A DNA stretch of 59,416 nucleotides from Nevskia sp. (GTDB taxonomy: Bacteria; Pseudomonadota; Gammaproteobacteria; Nevskiales; Nevskiaceae), in assembly GCF_023266035.1 (NCBI RefSeq), contig NZ_JAHFRY010000009.1, forward strand, positions 1-59,416. Reading direction: 5' to 3'. Positions 1 to 8,426 of this stretch are shown here, piece after piece. The notes beneath the pieces were generated by a model. It did not search any database, was not told where the DNA came from, and saw only the letters and a list, made by a program, of their open reading frames with translations. The position numbers were made by a program, and so were the translations under genes. The stretch's first letter is position 1, and each line of letters begins with the position of its first letter.

Positions 1-237
1 CAGTTCCGAGCCGAGAATCGCTTCTTCGGTATCGGTGGTCGCCCGCAGCTTGCCGGAAGCAACGCCCTTGGCGAGCAGTTCACCCAGACCTGGCTCGACG
101 ATCGGAGACTGGCCGGAATTGATCAGCTTGACTTTCAGTGCGGACACATCGACGCCAATCACTTCATGCCCGTAATCGCTAAGGCAAGCGGCACAAACGG
201 CACCCACGTAACCCATCCCGAAAATACTGATTTGCAC
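1..237 (-). CDS. algD: GDP-mannose 6-dehydrogenase (AlgD), N-terminal part only
   Basis: The 79 visible codons begin MQISIFGMGYVGAVCAACLS, the Rossmann GxGxxG start of the UDP-glucose/GDP-mannose dehydrogenase family. The later SPIVEPGLGELL stretch is especially AlgD-like. The family oxidises GDP-mannose (or UDP-glucose) to the uronate for exopolysaccharides such as alginate. The start is a GTG at 235-237 with an AGGGAG ribosome site about 6 bases upstream. The gene runs off the left edge, so the catalytic Cys cannot be seen. AlgD rather than Ugd is inferred from the N-terminus only. Confidence 0.8.
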   Translation of the reverse strand, partial: MQISIFGMGYVGAVCAACLSDYGHEVIGVDVSALKVKLINSGQSPIVEPGLGELLAKGVASGKLRATTDTEEAILGSEL

Positions 238-706
238 GGTTTGCTCCCTAAATTCTGATCGCGGACTCCGTAGCAAGAGCGCGCGACAAATGATCGAAGT
301 ACAACGATTTCGTGAATTTGAATCTAGCGTGCCGCGCCTAGCGCGCACCTTCAGAACCGATGAATCGCTTTCTGCACGTTTCGCGCCATCGGCGCGTTTT
401 ACGTCCGCAACTCATTGGTAAAACAGCATAATTTTTCTTTGCACAAATTTTTGACGAGACCTGCTGACCGAAAGTTTTGCGACAAGCGTTCAACGTTGCA
501 GCGCAACAAGTATACGGGGTCGACATCGCCTGTCACAGGAACAAAAGTGCACTAACGGGTGGCAAATTCGTGCCACGTCACAAAACGGTAGTGCCGACAA
601 GTTTTCTACATTTGACCCCGATTCCTCATGGGTCGAACTCGCCTCATTTCTACAGCCGCGGCTCGTACCTGCCTACTGTATCGGCGATATGCGTCAGAAC
701 CTTGAA
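238..706. other. Non-coding stretch upstream of algD
   Basis: I see no convincing gene here. The segment is clearly more AT-rich than its surroundings, especially about 415-475, and should hold the minus-strand algD promoter. A perfect 6-bp inverted repeat with a 6-base spacer (GTGGCA/TGCCAC) lies at 559-576 and could be an operator. A minus-strand sigma-54-like sequence overlaps it but has one base too few between the GG and GC elements. Confidence 0.5.
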
Positions 707-1813
707 TTAATCTGAAGATGGCATTTCAACGGCATCGGACAACGCACCGCCGTCAGTTTCGAGATCATCGGCAGCACCACTTTCACCCACGAACGAGGTG
801 GCCAGCATCGCGGCCTCGATCCCGCGTTCACGAAGGTGGGCGATCAGCGCATCGCCATGGCCATGGGTGACCAGCACGCGCTTCGCGCCGGTGTCATCGA
901 TGGTGCGCAACAACGAATCCCAGTCAGCGTGGTCGCTCATCACGAAGCCGCGATCGTAGGTCAGGCGGCGCTTGCCGCCGCGCACGCGCATCCAGCCACT
1001 GGCGAAGCCGGTGGAGTAGGGATGCAGACGTTTCATCCACGGCGTGCCGCTGGCGCCCGGCGGTGCCAGCACCAGCTTGCCGGCGAACGACGTGCCCTTC
1101 GGCTGATTGCCGACGGCATCGGTCGGCAACATCTGAATGCCGGCTTGCCGATAGGTCTTGATCAGGCCGGGCATCGCCCCGTGCACGTAGACGGTTTCGT
1201 CGGGCGATGGTTTTGACGCGGCGTCCGACGGCGACGCCGCGAGGGCGGCCAACTCGGCGAGCACCCGCTGCGCCTTGCCGAGCGAGTAGCAGAACAGCAC
1301 GGCCGCCTGACCGTCCTGCTTGCAGGCCTGCCACCAGGCAGAGATTTCGGCGGCGACCTCGGCAGTGTCGGTCCAGCGGTAGATCGGCAGCGCGAAGGTT
1401 GCTTCGGTGATCCAGGTATCGCAGCGGAACGGTTCGAAGGGGTCGCAGCTGGCATCGGCATCACGCTTGAAATCGCCGGACACGCCCCAGACGCGGCCAT
1501 CGTCATGCTCGATGCGAACCTGTGCGGAGCCGAGCACGTGACCTGCCGAATGCAGCGAGATCGTCACCTCGTTGAAGCGCAGCTTCTGACCGTAATCGAG
1601 CGGCGTGATCGGCGACTGCTTGCCCAGCCGCTCACGCAGCAGGCCCAACCCGCGCGAGGCGCCCCAGTAATGCTGGCTGCCGGTCCGCGCATGGTCGCCG
1701 TGGGCGTGGGTGATCACGGCACGCGCCACGCCACGCCAGGGGTCGATATGGAAATCGCCTTGCGGGCAGTAGAGACCCTCTGGCCGCACGATGACGAGAT
1801 CGTCTTCCTTCAC
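707..1813 (-). CDS. Ligase-associated DNA damage response exonuclease (metallo-beta-lactamase fold)
   Basis: A 368-residue protein with the metallo-beta-lactamase/beta-CASP metal motif THAHGDH at about residues 35-41, starting with the family-typical LVIVRPEGLYCPQGDFHIDP. It belongs to the family of exonucleases usually encoded with an ATP-dependent DNA ligase and an Lhr-like helicase. Neither partner is in this window. The start is a GTG at 1811-1813 that overlaps the waaA stop codon by 4 bp (GTGA), so translation is probably coupled to waaA. The nuclease role is from family knowledge. Confidence 0.85.
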   Translation of the reverse strand: MKEDDLVIVRPEGLYCPQGDFHIDPWRGVARAVITHAHGDHARTGSQHYWGASRGLGLLRERLGKQSPITPLDYGQKLRFNEVTISLHSAGHVLGSAQVRIEHDDGRVWGVSGDFKRDADASCDPFEPFRCDTWITEATFALPIYRWTDTAEVAAEISAWWQACKQDGQAAVLFCYSLGKAQRVLAELAALAASPSDAASKPSPDETVYVHGAMPGLIKTYRQAGIQMLPTDAVGNQPKGTSFAGKLVLAPPGASGTPWMKRLHPYSTGFASGWMRVRGGKRRLTYDRGFVMSDHADWDSLLRTIDDTGAKRVLVTHGHGDALIAHLRERGIEAAMLATSFVGESGAADDLETDGGALSDAVEMPSSD

Positions 1814-3111
1814 AGCGATGCGGGGGTCTGCGCTTCGGTGATCGCCATCAGCCGCTTCAGCGCGCCGCGATTGCCGGCGACGGCGGCTTCACCATTGGCA
1901 CCCATCACGCGGCGGCGTTCAGGGCTGGCGAGCAGCACCGCCAGTTCCTCAGCAAGACGGGCGGCATCCTCGATCTCGATCGCCGCATCGCGCTCCAGTA
2001 GCAGCGCGCGCGCCGCTTCGAAGTTGTGCATGTGCGGACCGAACAGCACCGGCAGGCCAAGTGCCGCAGGCTCCAGCACATTGTGTCCGCCGATCGCCAC
2101 CAGGCTGCCGCCGACGAAAGCGACATCGGCCATCGCCAGATACAGGAACATTTCGCCCATGCTGTCGCCGAGAAAGACCTGCGCGCTTTCCAGTTCCGGC
2201 GAATGACTGGAACGATCGAGCGCGGCCAGCCGTGCGCGGCGTTCGGCGACGAAGCCGGCCTCTTCGATCAGCGACCACACGGCGTCGAAACGCTGCGGAT
2301 GACGGGGCACCAGCACCAGCAAGGCATCCGGCTGCAATTCGACGAGCGCGGCATGGGCTGCGAGCGCTGCGGCTTCCTCGCCGTCATGCGTCGAAGCCGC
2401 AACCCAGACCGGGCGCTCACCGAAGCGCGCCCGCAGGGCCACACCTTCGGCGATCCGGACATCGGGCAACGCGAGATCGAACTTCAGGTTGCCGATCACG
2501 CGCAATCGTTCGCGTGGTGCACCCAGCGTGCGGAAGCGGGCGGCATCGGATTTCGACTGCGCGGCGACGCAATCGACATTGCGCAAAGTATTCCGTGCAA
2601 AGCCATGAACGCGGCCATAACCACGGAAGCTGCGTGGCGACAGGCGTGCGTTGGCGATGGTCAGCGGAATGCCGCGAACCCGGCAGGCACGAAACAGGTT
2701 CGGCCACAGCTCGGTCTCCATCACCACCAGCTTGGCCGGGCGCACCTGGCTCAGGAACCGGGCAACCGCATCCGGCAAGTCATAAGGCGCATAGGAGTGA
2801 TGGACGCGGTCGCCGAACGCGGCCATCACTCGCGCCGAGCCGGTCGGCGTCGTCGATGTCACCCAGATGCGGCGCTCGCCGTGGCTGGCGATCAGCGCTT
2901 CGATCAGCGGCTGCGCCGCCAATGCCTCGCCGACGGAAACCGCGTGCACCCAGACGGCAATGTCCTCGGCCGGCCGAGGCACCCACCCGAAGCGCTCACC
3001 GAGACGACTGCGATATTCAGGTAGCTCGCGGCTTTTCCACAGCAGGCGCAGCAACACCAGCGGCGTCGCGAGATAGAGCAGGAAGGTGTAGAGCAGTCGC
3101 ACGGGTAACAA
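1810..3111 (-). CDS. waaA: 3-deoxy-D-manno-octulosonic acid (Kdo) transferase WaaA
   Basis: Transfers Kdo from CMP-Kdo to lipid IVA at the inner membrane, an essential step of LPS inner-core synthesis. There is an N-terminal membrane anchor (LLYTFLLYLATPLVLLRLL), then WVHAVSVGE with the conserved catalytic Glu at about residue 62, and the GT-B sugar-nucleotide motif GGHNVLEP in the C-terminal half. The length of 433 fits the family (about 420-430). I kept a TTG at 3109-3111. A GTG at 3100-3102 (giving MRLLYTFLLY) aligns better with E. coli WaaA and may be the true start. Divergent from lpxL with 43 bp between them. Confidence 0.95.
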   Translation of the reverse strand: MLPVRLLYTFLLYLATPLVLLRLLWKSRELPEYRSRLGERFGWVPRPAEDIAVWVHAVSVGEALAAQPLIEALIASHGERRIWVTSTTPTGSARVMAAFGDRVHHSYAPYDLPDAVARFLSQVRPAKLVVMETELWPNLFRACRVRGIPLTIANARLSPRSFRGYGRVHGFARNTLRNVDCVAAQSKSDAARFRTLGAPRERLRVIGNLKFDLALPDVRIAEGVALRARFGERPVWVAASTHDGEEAAALAAHAALVELQPDALLVLVPRHPQRFDAVWSLIEEAGFVAERRARLAALDRSSHSPELESAQVFLGDSMGEMFLYLAMADVAFVGGSLVAIGGHNVLEPAALGLPVLFGPHMHNFEAARALLLERDAAIEIEDAARLAEELAVLLASPERRRVMGANGEAAVAGNRGALKRLMAITEAQTPASL

Positions 3112-3154
3112 GCATGGGGGGCGATCGACGGGCGCGCAACGCTAAACTCGCTCG

Positions 3155-4096
3155 ATGACTGCCCACGAAGCCAATTCCGCCAAGCTGCCGCGCGCACTAC
3201 TGCATCCCCGCTGGTGGCTGGCCTGGCTGCTGCTCGGCATCGGCCGGGCCTTGTGCTGGCTGCCGGTTTCCTGGCTGCTGGCGATCGGTTCGTCGCTCGG
3301 CTGGCTGGTCTGGCGGCTGCTGCCGAGCCGGCGCCGGGTGACCCGGATCAATCTGCGGCTGTGCTTCCCGGAGTTCGATGAAGCGCGGATCGTCGATCTG
3401 GTCGAAGCGCATTTCCGGGCGCTGGGCATGGGCCTGTTCGAGACCTTGCTGGCCTGGCTGGCACCGGATGCGAAGCTGAAGGGCCGGCTGGAACTGCGCG
3501 GTGTCGAGCATCTCGATGCCGCCGCGGCCGACGGCTCCGGCGTGCTGCTGCTGACCGGCCATTTCACCACGCTGGAAATCGCCGCCCGCTCGATCTGCCT
3601 CGCCGATCGGCCGTTCCACGCGATGTATCGGCCGGCCGACAACGCTTTCGTCGACTGGTGGATGCACCGCTGGCGCGAGCAGCGCTCGGGCCGGCCGGCG
3701 CTGCCAAAGGACGATCTGAAGAACCTGCTACGCGCGCTGCGCAACGGTGGCGCGGTCTGGTACGCGCCGGACCAGACCCTGGAAGTGCCGGGTGCGATCT
3801 TCGTGCCGTTCTTCGGCGTGCCGGCACTGACCCTGACCGCAACTTCACGCCTCGCCCAGCTCGGCCGCGCCAAGGTCGTGCCGTTCTTTCCGGCTCGCGG
3901 CGAGGATGGCCGCTACGTGGTGACCATGGGTCCGGCGCTGGACAATTTCCCCAGCGGCGACGACCAGGCCGACACCCGGCGCATCAATGCGCTGATCGAG
4001 GACGCGATCCGCATCTGCCCCGAGCAGTATTTCTGGACCCACCGGCGCTTCAAGTTCCAGCCGCCGGGCGCGCCGGATGTCTACGCCCGCGGATGA
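3155..4096 (+). CDS. lpxL: Lipid A biosynthesis lauroyl acyltransferase family (LpxL/HtrB-like)
   Basis: A 313-residue LPLAT-family enzyme that adds a secondary acyl chain to Kdo2-lipid IVA. A hydrophobic anchor lies at about residues 20-57. The HX4E catalytic motif is GHFTTLE with His136 and Glu141, followed by the RPADN and FWTHRRFK segments typical of the family. It sits back to back with waaA, fitting joint lipid A/core synthesis, and its stop overlaps the next gene by 4 bp (ATGA). LpxL versus the paralogues LpxM/LpxP cannot be settled from sequence alone. Confidence 0.88.
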   Translation: MTAHEANSAKLPRALLHPRWWLAWLLLGIGRALCWLPVSWLLAIGSSLGWLVWRLLPSRRRVTRINLRLCFPEFDEARIVDLVEAHFRALGMGLFETLLAWLAPDAKLKGRLELRGVEHLDAAAADGSGVLLLTGHFTTLEIAARSICLADRPFHAMYRPADNAFVDWWMHRWREQRSGRPALPKDDLKNLLRALRNGGAVWYAPDQTLEVPGAIFVPFFGVPALTLTATSRLAQLGRAKVVPFFPARGEDGRYVVTMGPALDNFPSGDDQADTRRINALIEDAIRICPEQYFWTHRRFKFQPPGAPDVYARG

Positions 4097-5154
4097 GACT
4101 CGACGTCGTCAATCCCTGGGGTCGCGATGCGCCGGTCGACTGGCGCGGTGGGCTGACGCCACCGGGTGCGCCGGGCCACGCGCCGATCAACTACTGGGCC
4201 TGGGCCGCCGCCACTGGCGGGCGCTTCCACCAGACACCGGACACCGTCGATGACGCGGCCGACGCCGTGGTCGTGCTGCTGCGCGGGCGTGGCCTGGCCA
4301 ATCTGCGCGCGGTGCGCCAGTTGAAGGCGCGCGGCTTGACGGTGTTCGTCAGCTGGAAGGAAAGCGGCAGTGTCCAGATCGAGCATCAGCTGCGGTTTTC
4401 GTGGCGGCGCTGGCTGCATCGCCGGGTGCTGGCCGCCTGCGACGGCGCGTTCGCGGCCACTGAACCCGGCTACGCGCACTACCAGGCGTACGGCCTGCCG
4501 CCGGAGCGCGTGCGTTTCGTCGCCACGCCCTATCCGTTCGACGAACCGGGCTGGGATTTCTCGCAAGCCCTCGAAGCCCGCAGCGGCATCGTCGTCGGCA
4601 CCCGGGAATTCGGGCAGCCATCACGGCGGCACACCGAGGCGCTGCGGCTGGCGGGTCGCATCGCTCGTGCCACCGGCACGCCGCTCACGGTGTTCAACCT
4701 GGACGGCGAGGCCGGCCGTGCCCGCGTGCTGGCAGCGACCGGCGTCGTGCCGACGCTGCGCTGGGTCGAGCAGCGACTGCCCTATCCCGCGTTCCTGCAG
4801 GAACTGGCGCGGCACCGGCTGGTGATCCAGCGCGATGCCGGCTGGGTGCCCGGTCAGATTGCCGGCGATGCGCTGCTCTGCGGCATCGTCAACATCGGCG
4901 GCAACGGCGCGGTACAGCGGCTGGCGTTTCCAGCACTGGCCGAGCCGGAAGCCGACGAGGCGCTGCTTGAAACGACGGCGATCCATCTGCTGTGCGATGA
5001 CGCCGCCTATCGGCTTGAGATCGCGCAGGCTCGGCAGCGTGCAGAACGCGTCGGCTTGAGCTACGGCGGCTTCCGGGCCGAACTTGCCGAGCTGCTCGAA
5101 GCAATGACTACAGGGGCAATGACCGCAAAGCCTCGATCACCCGCTCGCGGCTGA
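4093..5154 (+). CDS. Glycosyltransferase-like protein coupled to lpxL
   Basis: A 353-residue protein starting at an ATG that overlaps the lpxL stop codon (ATGA). It has no signal peptide or membrane segment. A central stretch such as VFVSWKESGSVQIEHQ and the FAATEPGYAHYQAYGLPPERVRFVATPYPFDEP region (residues about 118-150) resembles the linker of GT-B glycosyltransferases, where an acceptor is checked and a domain switch follows. I recognise no clear nucleotide-sugar motif, so the function is a guess from lpxL/waaA/waaC neighbours: perhaps LPS core or surface glycan synthesis. Its last 47 bp overlap the convergent waaC gene. Confidence 0.6.
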   Translation: MRLDVVNPWGRDAPVDWRGGLTPPGAPGHAPINYWAWAAATGGRFHQTPDTVDDAADAVVVLLRGRGLANLRAVRQLKARGLTVFVSWKESGSVQIEHQLRFSWRRWLHRRVLAACDGAFAATEPGYAHYQAYGLPPERVRFVATPYPFDEPGWDFSQALEARSGIVVGTREFGQPSRRHTEALRLAGRIARATGTPLTVFNLDGEAGRARVLAATGVVPTLRWVEQRLPYPAFLQELARHRLVIQRDAGWVPGQIAGDALLCGIVNIGGNGAVQRLAFPALAEPEADEALLETTAIHLLCDDAAYRLEIAQARQRAERVGLSYGGFRAELAELLEAMTTGAMTAKPRSPARG

Positions 5155-6103
5155 CCGTCAGCGGCCGCTCGCGGTCGATCGTCGCCGGCTGGTCCTCGTT
5201 GCACAGCCAGTGCTGATTGCGGCCGAAGGCGCCGGTCATCTGCGGCAACGTCGGCCCATACAAGGAGATGCCCGGCGTTGCGAGTGCGGCCGCCAGATGC
5301 ATCAGCCCGGTATCGACGCCGACCACGACCTTGGCATGGGCGATCCAGCCGGCGACGGCGGTTAACCCCAGCTTCGGCAGCACCCGGCAACCCGGCGTGG
5401 CGCTGGCAATTCGCTCGGCATCGGCGCGTTCGGCCTCGCTGCCCCAGGGCAGCATCACGGCGAGGCCCCGCTGACTGAGCCAGCGCGCCAGCGCCTGCCA
5501 GTCGGCCAGCGGCCAGCGCTTGCTCGGCCAGGTGGTGCCGTGCAGGAACACCACGTAAGGCTGATCAACCATGGGCGGCAGGAAGCGGTCGCGATCGAGA
5601 CCACTGTCCGGCGGCGCATCGAGTGCCGCCGGCACTGGATAGCCGAGTGCAGCGGCGAACAGACGGCGGGTACGGGTGATCGCATGTTCCTGACCGTGCG
5701 CCGGCACTGCATAGCGATGACGATAGAACAGCGAAGCCAGCGGTTCGCGAGCCGATGTCCAGTCAGGTCCGGCACTCGGGCCGTCGGCACGGCTGGCCAG
5801 CCAGGCACTCTTGACCAGCCCCTGTGCATCGAGCACCAGGTCGTATCGGGTCTGACACAATTCGTCACGAAAGCGGGCCCAGTCACCGTCGCGCAATGTC
5901 GCCAACGGAACCTTGCGCCAGCGCCGCAAGTCGGATGCGATGACCCGCTGGACGGCCGGATGCCAGCGTGGAATCTCGGCAAACGGCCGCTCGGCGAGCC
6001 AGTCCACCGCTAGATCCGGCACGGCGCGTACTGCGTCGGTAAGGGCCGGCAGCGTGTGAATCAGGTCACCCAGCGAGGTGGTCTTGACGATCAGCAGCTT
6101 CAT
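5108..6103 (-). CDS. waaC: Lipopolysaccharide heptosyltransferase I (WaaC)
   Basis: Adds the first L-glycero-D-manno-heptose to Kdo2-lipid A in the cytoplasm. The start MKLLIVKTTSLGDLIHTLPAL is the classic GT9 N-terminus with the acceptor-side Asp. FLHGTTWPSKRWP (about residues 187-199) and the GVDTGLMHLAAALATP donor-binding motif (about 263-278) are diagnostic. The length of 331 is normal. The 3' end overlaps the convergent glycosyltransferase-like gene by 47 bp. Confidence 0.95.
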   Translation of the reverse strand: MKLLIVKTTSLGDLIHTLPALTDAVRAVPDLAVDWLAERPFAEIPRWHPAVQRVIASDLRRWRKVPLATLRDGDWARFRDELCQTRYDLVLDAQGLVKSAWLASRADGPSAGPDWTSAREPLASLFYRHRYAVPAHGQEHAITRTRRLFAAALGYPVPAALDAPPDSGLDRDRFLPPMVDQPYVVFLHGTTWPSKRWPLADWQALARWLSQRGLAVMLPWGSEAERADAERIASATPGCRVLPKLGLTAVAGWIAHAKVVVGVDTGLMHLAAALATPGISLYGPTLPQMTGAFGRNQHWLCNEDQPATIDRERPLTVSRERVIEALRSLPL

Positions 6104-6308
6104 TGGAACAGGGCAGGAATGGGATCGGGAGCGAGGCTTGCAGGGCGGTTTCAGTCATGGGTCAGCCCGAAACTTGCTGGTATATTCCGGGCCATCGGAA
6201 AGGCAGGGTCGCATGCCGAATGGTCTACCGGTAAATCAGCCGGAAGTGCCGGCCGCCGCAAAGACCCACCCTTGTCTTCATGGAATTGAACCAATTTAGA
6301 GGTAACGC

Positions 6309-7286
6309 GTGAATCGCTCAGTACGCCGTAGTGCTGCATTTCTTTTGATGATGGGCCTGACAGCATCGACGCTGCCAGCAATCGCAGCGACGCCAGTTGA
6401 AGAAGCCCAGTCCCTGATCAGCCAGGGTGATCTCGATGGCGCGCTGAAACGCATCGATCGTTACCTCGCCGCGAGCCCGCAGGACGCCGAAGGCCGCTTC
6501 ACACGGGCGCTGATCCTGGTCAAGCAGAACAAGAGCACGGACGCGATCAAGGCGTTCACCGAGCTGACCCGCGATTATCCGCAGCTGCCCGAGCCGTACA
6601 ACAACCTCGCCGTGCTGTACGCCCAGACCGGCAACTACGAGAAGGCCCGCGACGCACTCGAAGCCGCGCTCGCCACCAATCCGAGCTATGCCACCGCACA
6701 CGAAAATCTCGGCGACATCTACGCCGCGCTGGCCGGTGCCGCCTACAACCGGGCACTGGCACTGGACGCCAACAACGCATCGACCCGCTACAAGCTGTCG
6801 CTGCTCAGCGGCCTGACCAATGGCGGTGCCGGCCGCGCCGCGCCTGCAGCCGCTCCAGCCCCGGTCGCCGCAGCAGTGGCATCGACTGCAGCAGCACCTG
6901 CGCCCGTCGCCGCTGCGCCGGTCGCCGTTGAACCAACGGCTCCGGCCTCCAGCGATGCCGTGCTGAGAGCGCTGGAAGTCTGGGCGAGAGCCTGGTCGGC
7001 CCGCGATGTCGACGCCTATCTCGCGGCCTATTCGTCCGACTTCAGGCCCGATGGCGGCCTCGCGATCGACGAGTGGCAGCTCCAGCGCCGTTCGCGCATC
7101 GGCAAGGCCAAGATGATCAATGTCGAGCTGGTGGCGCCCGAGGTGCAGGCGATCGACGCCCAGCACGTACGCGTGCTGTTCACGCAGGATTACTCGTCCG
7201 ACACGATCTCCGACAAGGTTGGCAAGATCATCGAAATGACCGAGGTTGGCGGCGCCTGGAAGATCACCCGGGAAACCACCCGCTGA
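6309..7286 (+). CDS. Exported TPR protein with C-terminal NTF2/Cds6-like domain
   Basis: A 325-residue protein with a signal peptide ending near AIAA (residue 27) and about three tetratricopeptide repeats at residues 30-160. An Ala/Pro-rich linker (about 173-215) follows, then an NTF2-like domain that ends GGAWKITRETTR. The same domain type closes the L,D-transpeptidase next door (GAWKIVREMNR), so the two proteins probably share a location or partner in the periplasm. Start is GTG at 6309 with an AGAGG ribosome site. The next gene starts 8 bases after this stop. Likely cell-wall related; function inferred. Confidence 0.75.
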   Translation: MNRSVRRSAAFLLMMGLTASTLPAIAATPVEEAQSLISQGDLDGALKRIDRYLAASPQDAEGRFTRALILVKQNKSTDAIKAFTELTRDYPQLPEPYNNLAVLYAQTGNYEKARDALEAALATNPSYATAHENLGDIYAALAGAAYNRALALDANNASTRYKLSLLSGLTNGGAGRAAPAAAPAPVAAAVASTAAAPAPVAAAPVAVEPTAPASSDAVLRALEVWARAWSARDVDAYLAAYSSDFRPDGGLAIDEWQLQRRSRIGKAKMINVELVAPEVQAIDAQHVRVLFTQDYSSDTISDKVGKIIEMTEVGGAWKITRETTR

Positions 7287-7294
7287 GTCCGCGG

Positions 7295-8389
7295 TTGGGG
7301 CGAGGTCTGGCGACAGCGCTGCTGGCGACGAGCCTGTTGCTGGTAGCCGCTGCAACCATTGCCGACAACGTTGTCGATGGGGCCGCCGATGAGCCGCTGG
7401 TCAGGGCGGAAATTCATCCGGAAGACCGCCTCTCCGCCGCGTTGGCGGCAATGCGCGACGGCCGTTACGCGGTCGCCACCCAGCGGCTCGCACAGCTGCT
7501 GAGCATCGAGCCCAACTTCCGTCTCGCCCAGCTGCTGTACGCCCAGGCACTGGCGCTGCGTTCCGGTGGCCGTGTCGACCCACCACCGGCCAACGAAGAC
7601 GATCCACGTCTCGGCGCCTTGCTGGCCGAGTACCGAAATCGCAGCGACGCGCTGCGCGCGCTCCCGGCGCCTGGCCTGGTGCCGAGCCTGCTTATGAAAT
7701 TGTCGGACCAGATCGGCAACGTGCTGGTCGTCGATCTCGGCAAGGGCCGCGCCTATCTGATCGACAACAACGGCTCCGGCCAGTACGTGGTGCGTAATCT
7801 GTACGCCGGCATCGGTCGCAACGGCTACGGCAAGCGCAACGCGGGCGATCTGCGCACGCCGGTCGGCATCTATCGCGTCACCGGCTGGATGGACGACGAC
7901 CAGTTGCCGACGCTCTACGGTGCAGGCGCGCTGCCGCTGAGTTATCCGAATTCCTGGGACCGCTCGCTGGGCCGCACCGGCTCCGGCATCTGGCTGCACG
8001 GCGTGCCGACCGATACCTATGTCCGTGCGCCGCGTTCCAGCGAAGGCTGTGTGACCTTCTCGAACAACGATCTGCTCAGCCTGCGCTCGCAGCTCAGGGT
8101 CGACAGCACGCCGGTGATCCTCGCCGAGCAGCTCGACTGGGTTCCCGCCGCGCAGCTCGATGCCGAGCGCGAGCCTTTGCTGAAAGCAATCGAGGACTGG
8201 CGCAGCCAGGGCGAAATCACGCTCAGCGATCTCAGTCTGTTCGCCTATCCCGGCGAAAGCGGCCTGGTGCTGGCCCAGTTCGTCCAGAATCAGACCGGCG
8301 ACAACCTGGCTTCCGGTGCCCGCACGGACCAGTACTGGCGGCGTCAGGACGACGGCGCCTGGAAGATCGTCCGCGAGATGAATCGCTGA
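7295..8389 (+). CDS. Periplasmic L,D-transpeptidase (YkuD domain) with Cds6-like C-terminal domain
   Basis: A 364-residue exported protein with an N-terminal hydrophobic signal (ATALLATSLLLVAAA). The YkuD/ErfK catalytic domain spans about residues 145-275 and carries the HGVP...SSEGCVTF motif (His and the nucleophilic Cys). The C-terminal domain, about 290-364, is NTF2-like and matches the upstream gene. L,D-transpeptidases form 3-3 peptidoglycan crosslinks or attach proteins to the wall. I chose TTG at 7295 because it is the only start that gives a complete signal peptide and does not overlap the upstream gene. The ribosome site is weak, so coupling to the upstream gene is likely. Confidence 0.85.
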   Translation: MGRGLATALLATSLLLVAAATIADNVVDGAADEPLVRAEIHPEDRLSAALAAMRDGRYAVATQRLAQLLSIEPNFRLAQLLYAQALALRSGGRVDPPPANEDDPRLGALLAEYRNRSDALRALPAPGLVPSLLMKLSDQIGNVLVVDLGKGRAYLIDNNGSGQYVVRNLYAGIGRNGYGKRNAGDLRTPVGIYRVTGWMDDDQLPTLYGAGALPLSYPNSWDRSLGRTGSGIWLHGVPTDTYVRAPRSSEGCVTFSNNDLLSLRSQLRVDSTPVILAEQLDWVPAAQLDAEREPLLKAIEDWRSQGEITLSDLSLFAYPGESGLVLAQFVQNQTGDNLASGARTDQYWRRQDDGAWKIVREMNR

Positions 8390-8426
8390 GCCCTCGAATC
8401 GAAGGACCTGCACCCGGAGCACCGCG

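Noticed and set aside
559-576. Minus-strand TGGCACGAATTTGCC as a sigma-54 promoter for algD
   Set aside because: The GG and GC elements are 9 rather than 10 bases apart, a spacing that generally abolishes sigma-54 promoters, and no activator site is nearby. The inverted repeat itself is kept as a possible operator.
3658-5154. Longer 498-codon version of the glycosyltransferase-like gene
   Set aside because: The upstream part is out of frame with and buried in lpxL; the ATG at 4093 overlapping the lpxL stop is the natural start.
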